From an uncultured Erysipelotrichaceae bacterium (GTDB lineage Bacteria > Bacillota_I > Bacilli_A > Erysipelotrichales > Erysipelotrichaceae): a DNA stretch of 25,941 nt. The notes under the pieces were generated by a model that was given only the letters and a program-made list of their open reading frames with translations, ran no database searches and had not been told where the DNA came from. The stretch lies in contig CANDJN010000031.1 in NCBI GenBank assembly GCA_947385085.1, positions 1 through 25,941 on the forward strand, given 5' to 3'. Below, piece by piece: positions 1 through 6,595 of this stretch (within the stretch, counting starts at the first letter, position 1; the number at the start of each line of letters is the position of its first letter). The translations under genes were made by a program, and so were the position numbers.

Positions 1-769
1 TGCCTATATTTCCCACATATAAACCATTTGTTGTCGGGATTGCCCCTTTTCCCATGATGGTCGTAATAACGGGAACTCCTGTCAGCTCTGCAAGCCGTGT
101 CATTTCCTTATTTGCATGGGCGATATTCACTCCTCCGCCTATTAAAAAGACAGGCTTCCTTGCATGGTTCAAAATATCTAACGCTTTATTTAGCTGTCCC
201 ATATGTACAGTAGTGTTCGGCTTATACCCTCTCACAGCTATTTCTTTTGGGTAAAAATCACTGCCATACGCTCTTTGAATATCTTTCGGCAAATCAACAA
301 CGACTACGCCTGCCTTTCCTGTCTTTGCTATATAAAAAGCCTTCTTTATCGTTTCAGCCAAATCTTCCCTTTTTCTGACAGTTACTGCATATTTACAAAT
401 ACTTCTCGTAATGCCCACGATATCCACTTCCTGAAAAGCATCATTCCCAATAAGATGTGTCGGCACTTGTCCAGTAAAGCATACCAACGGAACACTGTCA
501 TAATTAGCTGTGGCAATTCCAGTAACAAGGTTTGTTGCCCCCGGTCCGCTTGTCACAAGGCACACACCAACCTTTCCCGTAGAACGGGCATACCCGTCCG
601 CCGCATGGATTAAGCCCTGTTCATGGCGTGGCAGAATGACATCTATATCCTTTTCCCCATATAAAGCATGAAACAGGTCTATCGCCTGCCCGCCCGGGTA
701 AGCAAACAAGGTTGTGACAGATTCTTCCTTTAGTGCCTTCACAAATAGTTCTGCACCTGTTATTTCCAT
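1..769 (-). CDS. Acetolactate synthase-type ThDP enzyme, N-terminal part (partial at window edge)
   Basis: The minus-strand frame is open from an ATG at 769 to the window edge, giving 256 residues of a roughly 550-residue family. AGGAGG lies 7 nt before the ATG. Visible family marks are FAYPGGQAIDLFHAL near residue 20, the conserved catalytic Glu context LPRHEQG near residue 50, TSGPGATNLVTGIATA, the QVPTHLIGNDAFQE segment, and the start of the central domain (KPVFLIGGGV). These belong to the large subunit of acetolactate synthase (IlvB, or catabolic AlsS), which condenses two pyruvates. Only the PYR domain and the beginning of the central domain are present, so IlvB, AlsS and related carboligases cannot be separated. 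It lies 81 bp downstream of a TetR gene on the same strand, an unusual place for a branched-chain amino acid biosynthesis gene, which normally sits with ilvC, ilvD or leu genes. Family assignment is firm; the precise substrate is not. Confidence 0.9.
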   Translation of the reverse strand, partial: MEITGAELFVKALKEESVTTLFAYPGGQAIDLFHALYGEKDIDVILPRHEQGLIHAADGYARSTGKVGVCLVTSGPGATNLVTGIATANYDSVPLVCFTGQVPTHLIGNDAFQEVDIVGITRSICKYAVTVRKREDLAETIKKAFYIAKTGKAGVVVVDLPKDIQRAYGSDFYPKEIAVRGYKPNTTVHMGQLNKALDILNHARKPVFLIGGGVNIAHANKEMTRLAELTGVPVITTIMGKGAIPTTNGLYVGNIG

Positions 770-821
770 TGCAATTCCTCCTTTTGTATGCGTGTACTTG
801 CTTGCATAAAGCCTATTTTTT

Positions 822-847
822 TCGGCACTGCCATAAGTCAGTACCGA
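822..847 (-). other. Hairpin between tetR-like gene and acetolactate synthase gene
   Basis: TCGGCACTG and CAGTACCGA pair over 9 positions with one mismatch around an 8-nt loop, 4 bp after the regulator's stop codon. On the minus strand it is followed by A residues rather than T residues, so it does not look like an intrinsic terminator. It may be a processing or stability element within the two-gene transcript. Confidence 0.35.
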
Positions 848-850
848 TTT

Positions 851-1426
851 CTACCCTTCTAAACCTTTTAAAAACATTTGTACGCTGCTTTTTATGTACT
901 CGTCTTTTTCCACTTTAGATAATTCATCGCCAAAAGATGCCTTTAGAAACGTATATCCAAAAGTTGATGAAAAAATAGTCATAGCCAAATCTTCAAAATT
1001 AGCTTTGTTGATTTTACCCATTTCATACATTTTAACCAGATACTCCGTGAAAGATGACAAAAAAGCCTGCGGCACTTTCATAATAAGTGAGGACGTTTCC
1101 TCATATAATTGCGGTGCTCTCAAACCGATAGACAGATTTACAAAATCTGGTGTCATCCTGTCCATATATGCCCTCATAAACATTTCTATATCTGCCTGCA
1201 AATCCCATTTTATATTTTCAAAAATTTCTGGGGTGACATTTGCCCTCCATTGCGCTTGATTTACACCTTGTAATACAATGTCTTTTTTATTTTTAAATTT
1301 ACGGAACAGAGTACACTCATTCACGCCTGCAGCTTTAGCAATCTCTTTTGTGGTTGTAGCAACATATCCTTTATCCCGTACTAACGCCATTGCTGCATCA
1401 ATAATTTTCTGGCTTGTTTCGTCCAA
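851..1426 (-). CDS. TetR/AcrR family transcriptional regulator
   Basis: This 192-residue protein has an N-terminal helix-turn-helix typical of TetR: SQKIIDAAMALVRDKGYVAT, then TTKEIAKAAGVNECTLFRKFKNKKDI. A poorly conserved, mostly helical ligand-binding half follows. I choose TTG at 1426 as start because GGAGGC lies 6 nt before it. The in-frame ATG at 1444 has no Shine-Dalgarno sequence and would place that GGAGGC inside the coding region. A sigma-70 promoter and a small palindrome lie directly upstream, so autorepression is likely. The next gene downstream on the same strand encodes an acetolactate-synthase-type enzyme and is the obvious candidate target. The inducer cannot be predicted. Confidence 0.88.
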   Translation of the reverse strand: MDETSQKIIDAAMALVRDKGYVATTTKEIAKAAGVNECTLFRKFKNKKDIVLQGVNQAQWRANVTPEIFENIKWDLQADIEMFMRAYMDRMTPDFVNLSIGLRAPQLYEETSSLIMKVPQAFLSSFTEYLVKMYEMGKINKANFEDLAMTIFSSTFGYTFLKASFGDELSKVEKDEYIKSSVQMFLKGLEG

Positions 1427-1442
1427 GTTATCGCCTCCATGC

Positions 1443-1454
1443 AAGTGAACACTT
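1443..1454 (-). promoter_or_regulatory. Candidate operator for the TetR-like regulator
   Basis: AAGTG-AA-CACTT is a 12-bp inverted repeat lying immediately downstream of the -10 box of the regulator's own promoter, over the expected transcription start. Position and symmetry suit a TetR autorepression site. It is short for this family, so this is only a candidate. Confidence 0.35.
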
Positions 1455-1456
1455 TC

Positions 1457-1485
1457 ATTTTAACAAGAAAATCACTCAAAGTCAA
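1457..1485 (-). promoter_or_regulatory. Promoter of the TetR-like regulator / acetolactate synthase pair
   Basis: TTGACT (1480-1485) and TAAAAT (1457-1462) are separated by 17 bp on the minus strand, a good sigma-70 match. Transcription would begin near 1450, about 24 nt before the TTG start. Confidence 0.65.
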
Positions 1486-1624
1486 TAAAAATGGTTTTCT
1501 CATATTTTGAAACAAATTATACCTAATTACTTTCCACGTCTCAGACTATCAGCAAAATTCTCCACCTCTGCGTCTGTTTCTCATGCAAATATTTTCCATA
1601 TGTAATAATCTTTCGATAAAAATC

Positions 1625-2284
1625 TTACAAATATTTGCTTGCTTCTTTAACACTCAATTTATTCATTTTAGCTTTATGTACTTCAACGAAATTTCTTACC
1701 CATTCTGGGTTTGTCTTAGAATAATCTCGTAAACTCCATCCTATTGCCTTATTGATGAAGAACTCTGAACTACCAAAATTATTTACTAATATTTTTTCAA
1801 GCAATTCTTTATTTGTTTTATCCTTTCTGCAAAGCTGATGGTCAATAGCAATCCTACGCACCCAAAAATCCTCATCTACTGACCACTCAAGCATTAAATC
1901 ATTTATCCTATCATCAACAAAAGCAATATTTCCTATAATTCTGTCAAATCTGTCAATGGTGTCCCACCACTGCTTTGTTTTGATGTATCTTTTTATATGT
2001 GGTACGTCATCATATGTTAAGAATTTTTGCATCACTACAAGATAATCCATAACAAGATATTGAAATTCTCTATATTCATCATCATAGCATTTATCTAAAA
2101 AATCCCAATCCACTATTTTGCTCTTTTTTTCGCTTTTCAGAAAATCTTTATAAATAGTTTTTCTTTTCGGAGTTGGCAGTCCATAAAATAAAAATAAATT
2201 TCTCATATATGTAGCCATTTTGACGGCATTTTCCTTATCACCATTCTTCTCAAACTGTGCCTTTATTTCCCAATACATATCCAT
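1625..2284 (-). CDS. AlkD-like DNA alkylation repair protein
   Basis: This 219-residue all-helical protein belongs to the AlkD/AlkC HEAT-repeat DNA glycosylase family, which removes N3- and N7-alkylated purines. Conserved marks are YMRNLFLFYGLPTPKRK near residue 30, EFQYLVMDYL, the signature KQWWDTIDRF near residue 105 (in AlkD the Trp and Asp of this segment contact the lesion), VRRIAIDHQL, and EFFINKAIGWSLRDYSKTNP near residue 180. Length agrees with the family (about 220-230). The ATG at 2284 is preceded by GAGG at a somewhat long distance; a second ATG two codons later is possible. It follows the carboxymuconolactone-decarboxylase-family gene after 58 bp on the same strand and may share its transcript. 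It lies in a region of mobile-element debris, so it may be horizontally acquired. Confidence 0.9.
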   Translation of the reverse strand: MDMYWEIKAQFEKNGDKENAVKMATYMRNLFLFYGLPTPKRKTIYKDFLKSEKKSKIVDWDFLDKCYDDEYREFQYLVMDYLVVMQKFLTYDDVPHIKRYIKTKQWWDTIDRFDRIIGNIAFVDDRINDLMLEWSVDEDFWVRRIAIDHQLCRKDKTNKELLEKILVNNFGSSEFFINKAIGWSLRDYSKTNPEWVRNFVEVHKAKMNKLSVKEASKYL

Positions 2285-2342
2285 AAGATGTTTTTCCTCA
2301 AGTTCAATTTTTCTAATTGCTTATTAACAATAAATTCAATGA

Positions 2343-2660
2343 TTATTGTTCCTCGTCATAAGCATTCAAAGCAGTTTCCAAAGCATCTATTACAGTAATC
2401 CCAACGGCAGGCAATCCAACTAAAACAGCACTTTTAATTTCCTCTTTACTTGCCCCTAACTCTTTGGCAGATTTTACATGAAAATTTATCCCACTATTCA
2501 TCTTTGTTGCAGCCAAAACAGAGATATATGATAATTCATGTGTCTTTCTATCCAACGCACTTTCTTTTGAAATCTGCATTACCATATCCATATAAGCTTT
2601 GCCTGTATATTTAGTTTCTTCCATAAACATTTGAAAACTATTTGTTACTTTCTTTGCCAT
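2343..2660 (-). CDS. Carboxymuconolactone decarboxylase family (AhpD-like fold) protein without cysteines
   Basis: This 105-residue protein has the helical AhpD/CMD fold. RKTHELSYISVLAATKMNSGINFHVKSAKELGAS aligns with the family core, where redox-active members carry CxxC followed by xxxH. Here the CxxC position reads NSGI, the His is kept, and the whole protein contains no cysteine, so it cannot act as a thiol peroxidase of the AhpD type. It may be a decarboxylase-like or binding protein. GGGAGG precedes the ATG by about 9 nt. The upstream neighbour is a broken KTR gene that ends 18 bp before it; the downstream neighbour is the AlkD-like gene. Confidence 0.85.
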   Translation of the reverse strand: MAKKVTNSFQMFMEETKYTGKAYMDMVMQISKESALDRKTHELSYISVLAATKMNSGINFHVKSAKELGASKEEIKSAVLVGLPAVGITVIDALETALNAYDEEQ

Positions 2661-2677
2661 ATTCTAATTCCTCCCAA

Positions 2678-2863
2678 CTAATTATCACCTGTATATGCCT
2701 TTTTAACAACTACTATTTGCATAACTTTTGCCTCAATCAAACTTTCCTACTTGCATTGTAGACAGTATAAAGGATAGTTCCTCAAAATAATATCATTTCT
2801 AATTCTGTCACGGGTTTTGTTTCCGCAAACAGAGCACCGTATCCATTTATTTTCTCCATAAAA
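2678..2863 (-). pseudogene. Cysteine-rich KTR family protein, degenerate
   Basis: The minus-strand frame from about 2863 reads ENKWIRCSVCGNKTRDRIR, then NYPLYCLQCK, then TAG at 2747-2749, then ESLIEAKVMQIVVVKK, ending at a stop at 2678. This is the cysteine-rich KTR domain protein of Firmicute mobile elements: a paired CxxC zinc knuckle of about 60 residues, function unknown. The TAG stands where the family has CAG (Gln, in CKQE). There is no in-frame start codon: the only well-placed ATG, at 2859 with GGGGGAGG upstream, is in another frame. So it carries a nonsense change plus a frameshift at the start. Confidence 0.75.
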
Positions 2864-2865
2864 CG

Positions 2866-3033
2866 CTACCTCCCCCTATGCTTGGCTTTTTTCTTTTCTT
2901 GACTTAAAGCAAATTGATATTTCTTTGCGATATCTTTTTGCTCACGACTATTTGAATTTCTCTCAATTTTGCTCTGTTCATGCTGGAGTTTCAATGCCTG
3001 CTGTGCTTTCGTGCCAATCCCCTTATATTCTAA
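2866..3033 (-). pseudogene. C-terminal remnant of an unrecognised basic mobile-element protein
   Basis: The last 55 codons of a reading frame read GIGTKAQQALKLQHEQSK, then REQKDIAKKYQFALSQEKKK, and end KAKHRGR before TAG at 2866. It is lysine- and glutamine-rich and probably helical. Tails of this kind occur in mobilisation or other conjugative-element proteins of Firmicutes, but I cannot name the family with confidence. No start codon or upstream domain is present. Its end abuts the Shine-Dalgarno sequence of the broken KTR gene, and the 3' end of a group II intron lies about 100 bp upstream. Confidence 0.45.
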
Positions 3034-3137
3034 TTGGCAGAACAACCTTTACATTCTAAAAAATATTAGCATTCGTTATAATGGATTTAATTTGCATATT
3101 CAATTAATTCACATTACTAAACATATATTCTCTAAAA

Positions 3138-3370
3138 TCGAGTAGGAGGGAGTGACTAACTCCCGTCCTCTCATACCACCGTACATGCGGGTCCGCATAC
3201 GGCGGTTCAAATCTATGCTAAATATGTTTTAACTGATATTGGTCTAGCAGTGATACTAGACCTCTTTTCTTTAGTATTTGATTCGTTATTGCCGTACAAA
3301 GGAAAGTTGATACACATCTCGCATATCCTTTGCGACTGTTCACCCATTCGCATGCTTTGCCTTTAGGGAT
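3138..3370 (-). mobile_element. Group II intron, 3'-end remnant
   Basis: Reading on the minus strand, 3218-3370 encodes the last 50 residues of an intron-encoded reverse transcriptase/maturase (KGKACEWVNSRKGYARC near the start, then TNQILKKRGLVSLLDQY). It is followed by RNA domain V (3175-3208, an 8-bp lower stem ACCGCCGT/ACGGTGGT) and domain VI (about 3141-3172, stem GGGAG/CTCCC). The sequence ends CCTACTCGAT, a common 3' end of bacterial group II introns. Everything 5' of the maturase C terminus (domains I-III and the RT domain) is missing, so it can neither splice nor move. Confidence 0.8.
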
Positions 3371-3526
3371 GATGACTGACATATTTCGTTGTTTTACATT
3401 AATTAGCGTTTCCTGTTTACATTTCGGACAAAACAAAGGAAAGTTTTCAAGCACTGTATCATATCGTACTTTTATCCTTGTTTTGTTTCCACATATTGGG
3501 TAAAAAATTCATTCTTTCATTTCCAT
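3218..3526 (-). pseudogene. KTR family protein fused to group II intron maturase C terminus, with early stop
   Basis: From the ATG at 3526 the frame reads MEMKE, then TGA (3509-3511) where the family has TGG (Trp), then IFYPICGNKTRIKVR and ENFPLFCPKCKQETLINVKQ, a clear cysteine-rich KTR protein. The first knuckle has also lost a cysteine (CPIC became YPIC). At about 3370, after NMSVI, the frame passes without a break into the maturase tail of a group II intron and ends at 3218. A deletion therefore joined a KTR gene to the intron ORF in frame. An open frame still runs from an internal TTG at 3454 (78 codons). The start lies 11 bp after the ABC permease stop. Confidence 0.75.
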
Positions 3527-3537
3527 TAATACACCCC

Positions 3538-4248
3538 CTATATCTTTTGCAAAAAATTTTTCATTAGAAACAAAATCCATAGAGACAATAATAGGACTGC
3601 CAGAAACATATAAAGCATGGAACTTTCAAAAACCGCTTTTCCAATCCAAAACGAAGGCAGCGGAGATAATACATATTGCGCATTATCCTTTATGAAAAAG
3701 GGGATAGCCGCACCGAACATAATGAGTGTGGATAATTTTGTTATCGCCATGCCCTCAAGTTTATTTGATGAAAGCGTTAAAATTAGCAATGCAATAACAA
3801 TCCCTTGTAACGTTCCGCCTGCTGCAAGCAGCACAATATAAGAAAAAGAAAGTGGCGACAGTTTAAAAACAGGCAAAAGCACAACCGTTACAAGCAATGC
3901 AAAGATAGAAGGAATTCCAAAACGTGCAATGAAATATCCAAGTTTTGTAAGCGGCGTAATGAATAGATATTTTGCTGTCTTTTCATCATTTTCTTCTAAT
4001 GTAACCATTGCTGATACAAAGCAAAACATAGCAGGAGACAGCATAGCAAATAATATGTCAATCAGCCCATAATAGGGGGAAATAATTGTCGGTAGATGAA
4101 ACCAATCCGTTAAAACATCCTCAAAAAGAGGTATCACAAACCGAAACAAAAATCCCAGTAAAATCGGGGCAAGGCAGGCAGCAAATAACATCATATCCCG
4201 CCGTAAGTATGCCAGCATCCCCAAAAAACTTAACCGAATAGCTTTCAT
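3538..4248 (-). CDS. ABC-2 type transporter permease (second subunit)
   Basis: This 236-residue integral membrane protein has six or so hydrophobic segments: LFAACLAPILLGFLFRFVI, ILFAMLSPAMFCFVSAMVT, FGIPSIFALLVTVVLLPVF, IVLLAAGGTLQGIVIALLIL, and a C-terminal YMFLAVLLLSLWILFL. The frame is open to 4479, but the start is ATG at 4248: it overlaps the stop of the preceding permease gene as ATGA, and the membrane protein begins there (MKAIRLSFLGMLAYLRRDMM). The two permeases and the ATPase overlap in the same way, so this is one translationally coupled operon. The protein resembles permeases of small ABC-2 exporters linked to TetR repressors; the substrate is unknown. Confidence 0.87.
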   Translation of the reverse strand: MKAIRLSFLGMLAYLRRDMMLFAACLAPILLGFLFRFVIPLFEDVLTDWFHLPTIISPYYGLIDILFAMLSPAMFCFVSAMVTLEENDEKTAKYLFITPLTKLGYFIARFGIPSIFALLVTVVLLPVFKLSPLSFSYIVLLAAGGTLQGIVIALLILTLSSNKLEGMAITKLSTLIMFGAAIPFFIKDNAQYVLSPLPSFWIGKAVFESSMLYMFLAVLLLSLWILFLMKNFLQKI

Positions 4249-4925
4249 AGCTTCACACCTCCCGTACTTTCCCACATTTTTAAAACAGATTTTTTTGAAA
4301 GCACTAATAGAATAGCTATCAATATCATTACCCCTAAAACCCCGATTATGGGCGGGGCATAGCCTGAAACCATCTCCATACAGACATTGATAGGATAATA
4401 TCGCAGCCATGTCGGAGTAATTTTGAACAAGTGCAGCATAGCAGGAACAAAGCATACAATCTCTATCGGTACAGTCCATAAAATAAACTGATTAAGGCTG
4501 GCTATTTTCGTTGCTGCAATCATACTCAAAAGTGTAAATATCGCACTGGACAGTACCGTGCCAAGCAGGACAATATGGAAATTATTCACATTAGCGATTA
4601 ATGCCAATATTGCGACGACAATAAATGAAATTGCACTTAATGAGCTAACCTTAGCAATGATGTATTCTGTCTCACGAACAGGAGAAACCGCAAATGCACA
4701 TGGCGTATGTTGACTTTTTTCTAAAAGGATAATCGCGCCCATAAAAAACAGTCCCATCGCCGCAGGGTCAGTGAAAATCAAAATAGCTGCGGTTTTTTCT
4801 TTCCAATTCTCTGGAACAGCAAAAAGTATAAAAGCGTAAATTGCTGTTAAAATGGCATATAAAAAATAAAAACCATATTTTCTTTGAAAACGCATATCCC
4901 ATAAAAGCAGACTGCCTAATCTCAT
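4245..4925 (-). CDS. ABC-2 type transporter permease (first subunit)
   Basis: This 226-residue membrane protein has about six transmembrane segments: FYFLYAILTAIYAFILFAV, MGLFFMGAIILLE, ISFIVVAILALIA, VLLGTVLSSAIFTLLSMIA, FILWTVPIEIVCFVPAML, and IIGVLGVMILIAILLVL. SPVRETEYIIAKVSS between segments 2 and 3 is the typical cytoplasmic coupling region of ABC-2 exporters. Its start overlaps the ATPase stop (ATGA at 4922-4925) and its stop overlaps the next permease start. The transporter would therefore be an ATPase dimer with a heterodimer of the two permeases. Substrate is not predictable. Confidence 0.87.
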   Translation of the reverse strand: MRLGSLLLWDMRFQRKYGFYFLYAILTAIYAFILFAVPENWKEKTAAILIFTDPAAMGLFFMGAIILLEKSQHTPCAFAVSPVRETEYIIAKVSSLSAISFIVVAILALIANVNNFHIVLLGTVLSSAIFTLLSMIAATKIASLNQFILWTVPIEIVCFVPAMLHLFKITPTWLRYYPINVCMEMVSGYAPPIIGVLGVMILIAILLVLSKKSVLKMWESTGGVKL

Positions 4926-5767
4926 AATAATGTCCTCCCCGTAATATCCATAAAAATGTCGTTCAAGGTTGGCTCGCTGCTGTGGATGGATTGCAGACGA
5001 TTTTCCGCAATTAGTTTTTTCAACTGTTCATCGGCAGACAGGCAATTAAGCGGACAGCTTGCTCTACGCTCTTCATTTTCCATCCATGTATAAGTTACGG
5101 TTGCCGCACCTTTTGACATAATCAGATTATGCGGGCTGTCAAGAGCGCATATTTTACCGCCCACAATAAACGCCACCCTGTCGCAAAGCTCGGCAGCGTC
5201 CTGCATATTATGTGTTGTCAAAAGAATGGTTTTCCCTCTTGCCTTTTCCTCTAAAATCATATCTTTCATCATGCGGCTGTTTGTGGGGTCAAGCCCGCTT
5301 GTCGGCTCGTCAAGGCAAAGCAGAAGCGGGTCATGCAGTAATGCTTTTATAAAATTCAAACGTGCTTTCATGCCCTTTGAGTAATCAGATACACGCTTAT
5401 CCGCATCATGTCCCAATCCGACCTTTTCCAGTAGCTCCCCCATCGGGCGTGGCTTTTTTTCATACAGTGATGAGAAAAATTGCAGGTTTTCTTTCGCTGT
5501 CAGTTTCTCATACATGGTTGAAAATTCAAAATCCACTCCTATATTCTCATAAAAATTCTTTGTGCGCTCTTTACACTCAACGCCGTTTACAATGGCAGAA
5601 CCCTGATAGGTTGTCAGCATTCCTATCAGCACTTTTTGTAATGTACTTTTGCCTGCCCCGGACGGTCCTAAAAATCCGAAGATTTCCCCAGATGAAACAG
5701 AGAAACTCATGTCAGAAATAAAAGGCTGTTTCGTATAACTGAATGAAAGATTCTTAACTTGTATCAT
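4922..5767 (-). CDS. ABC transporter ATP-binding protein
   Basis: This 281-residue ATPase has all motifs intact: Walker A GPSGAGKST at 34-42, a Q-loop region, signature DYSKGMKARL near 125, Walker B LLLCLDEPTSGLD near 150, and the H-loop TTHNM near 184. The C-terminal tail (about 60 residues, ending TLNDIFMDITGR) is the usual DrrA-type extension of ABC-2 exporters. GGAGG lies 7 nt before the ATG. It is the first gene of the three-gene operon. The operator-like 24-bp palindrome 21 bp upstream is shared with the tetR-like gene at 5851-6441, which is the likely repressor. Confidence 0.93.
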   Translation of the reverse strand: MIQVKNLSFSYTKQPFISDMSFSVSSGEIFGFLGPSGAGKSTLQKVLIGMLTTYQGSAIVNGVECKERTKNFYENIGVDFEFSTMYEKLTAKENLQFFSSLYEKKPRPMGELLEKVGLGHDADKRVSDYSKGMKARLNFIKALLHDPLLLCLDEPTSGLDPTNSRMMKDMILEEKARGKTILLTTHNMQDAAELCDRVAFIVGGKICALDSPHNLIMSKGAATVTYTWMENEERRASCPLNCLSADEQLKKLIAENRLQSIHSSEPTLNDIFMDITGRTLL

Positions 5768-5787
5768 ATATTCCTCCTTTAACTATA

Positions 5788-5811
5788 TGACTAAATAATA
5801 TTTAATAGTCA
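5788..5811 (-). promoter_or_regulatory. Operator TGACTA-N12-TAGTCA in front of the ABC operon
   Basis: A 6-bp inverted repeat with 12-bp spacing lies between a -35-like TTGACT (5807-5812) and the Shine-Dalgarno sequence of the ATPase gene. The only -10 candidate I see (TATAGT, 5782-5787) has a 19-bp spacer, so the promoter itself is uncertain. The same arms and spacing recur at 6459-6482 in front of the tetR-like gene, which makes this the probable binding site of that repressor. Confidence 0.75.
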
Positions 5812-5827
5812 AATAATAACTTGTTTT

Positions 5828-5849
5828 AAGTCCGACTTCTGTCGGACTT
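5828..5849 (-). other. Perfect hairpin between tetR-like gene and ABC operon
   Basis: AAGTCCGAC and GTCGGACTT form a perfect 9-bp stem with a 4-nt loop, 1 bp after the regulator's stop codon. On the minus strand it is followed by AAAACAAG rather than a T run, so it is at best a weak terminator. It may let some regulator transcripts run into the ABC operon. Confidence 0.5.
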
Positions 5850-5850
5850 C

Positions 5851-6441
5851 TTAAATAATCTGTGTTACAACTCCATAAATCAACGTGCGTAGTGCCTTAT
5901 CATAATGTTCTTCGCCAATCTCTGCTTTATGCAGTGTTGCAAAATAGATTGCATGAAACGCAGCACTAATCACATTGATGTCCACTTCTTTTTTTACAGG
6001 GAACAGGGCAAGCATTTTTTCAATCGTGTCTGTATCGTTCCTAAAATGCTCCTTCACTACTTCACGTGGCAACTTACGCACAAGCAACTCCACTTCATTA
6101 AGGTCAAGCAATTTCAAAATCAGCATTTTCTCTATCATTTTATAAAACCCAAAAACAATATCGGTTAGTTTGTCTGCTGAAAATTCAGTATCGGCAATAC
6201 TGGAAACAACCCGATAAAGCTCACGGTTGACATTCTCCTGCTGTTCTTGGATAACGTCAAATAAAAGCAATTCCTTTGACTTATAAAAGAGATAGAATGT
6301 TCCTTTCGGGATATTTACCCGCTTCACAATTTCATCAACCGTTGTGCGGCGGACTCCATACTGTGCGAGACACTTTGCTGCTTCCTCTTTCAGCCGTTTT
6401 TTTATATAGTCTTTTTCTTGTTCTGAGTAGCTCTTTGGCAA
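5851..6441 (-). CDS. TetR/AcrR family repressor of the ABC exporter operon
   Basis: This 196-residue regulator has the TetR helix-turn-helix near residues 20-60 (CLAQYGVRRTTVDEIVKRVN, IPKGTFYLFYKSKELLLFDV) and a helical effector domain with a long amphipathic central region. Possible starts are GTG at 6450 and TTG at 6441. The GAGGTGG Shine-Dalgarno sequence (6447-6453) overlaps the GTG and sits 5 nt before the TTG, so I take TTG. A perfect consensus promoter lies upstream, with operator TGACTA-N12-TAGTCA starting on the last base of its -10 box; the same operator precedes the ABC operon. Autorepression together with repression of the exporter, relieved by a transported or toxic compound, is the natural model. 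Confidence 0.9.
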   Translation of the reverse strand: MPKSYSEQEKDYIKKRLKEEAAKCLAQYGVRRTTVDEIVKRVNIPKGTFYLFYKSKELLLFDVIQEQQENVNRELYRVVSSIADTEFSADKLTDIVFGFYKMIEKMLILKLLDLNEVELLVRKLPREVVKEHFRNDTDTIEKMLALFPVKKEVDINVISAAFHAIYFATLHKAEIGEEHYDKALRTLIYGVVTQII

Positions 6442-6458
6442 CAGTACCACCTCTTTTT

Positions 6459-6482
6459 TGACTAAAGTTGATTATATAGTCA
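6459..6482 (-). promoter_or_regulatory. Operator TGACTA-N12-TAGTCA in front of the tetR-like gene
   Basis: This is the second copy of the 24-bp palindrome, with identical 6-bp arms and identical 12-bp spacing to the copy at 5788-5811 but a different spacer sequence. It touches the downstream edge of the -10 box and covers the transcription start, a position that blocks RNA polymerase. Confidence 0.75.
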
Positions 6483-6510
6483 TTATAAGTGAACTCTGTA
6501 TGTTTGTCAA
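6482..6510 (-). promoter_or_regulatory. Consensus sigma-70 promoter of the tetR-like gene
   Basis: TTGACA (6505-6510) and TATAAT (6482-6487) are separated by exactly 17 bp on the minus strand, a perfect consensus. Such strength suits a promoter held down by its own product. Confidence 0.8.
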
Positions 6511-6554
6511 GTAGCTGCCTATTTCATATTCACACTATTTCACAAAGATTCTCA

Positions 6555-6592
6555 GACAAAAGCAGCAGAGATTACTTCCTGCTGCCTTTGTC
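6555..6592 (-). terminator. Hairpin after the tnpV remnant
   Basis: GACAAA-a-GCAGCAG pairs with CTGCTGC-c-TTTGTC (13 bp, one mismatch) around a 10-nt loop, 3 bp after the ancestral tnpV stop. The minus strand continues TGAGAATCTTTG, without a proper T run, so termination would be weak. It probably belonged to the original transposon module. Confidence 0.4.
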
Positions 6593-6595
6593 AAC

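Noticed and set aside
203..613. A 136-codon plus-strand frame
   Set aside because: It is antisense to the acetolactate-synthase-type gene, which is clearly conserved on the minus strand.
3509..3511. TGA read as Trp, as in Mollicutes
   Set aside because: All intact genes in the window use TGG for Trp and many use TGA as a true stop (for example 4245-4247), so the KTR TGA is a nonsense mutation.
3538..4479. A 313-codon frame for the second ABC permease starting at 4479
   Set aside because: The first 77 codons run antiparallel to nothing meaningful and overlap the end of the preceding permease gene in another frame. They are polar and Cys/Tyr-rich, unlike a membrane protein start. ATG 4248 overlaps the upstream stop as ATGA, as expected in this operon.
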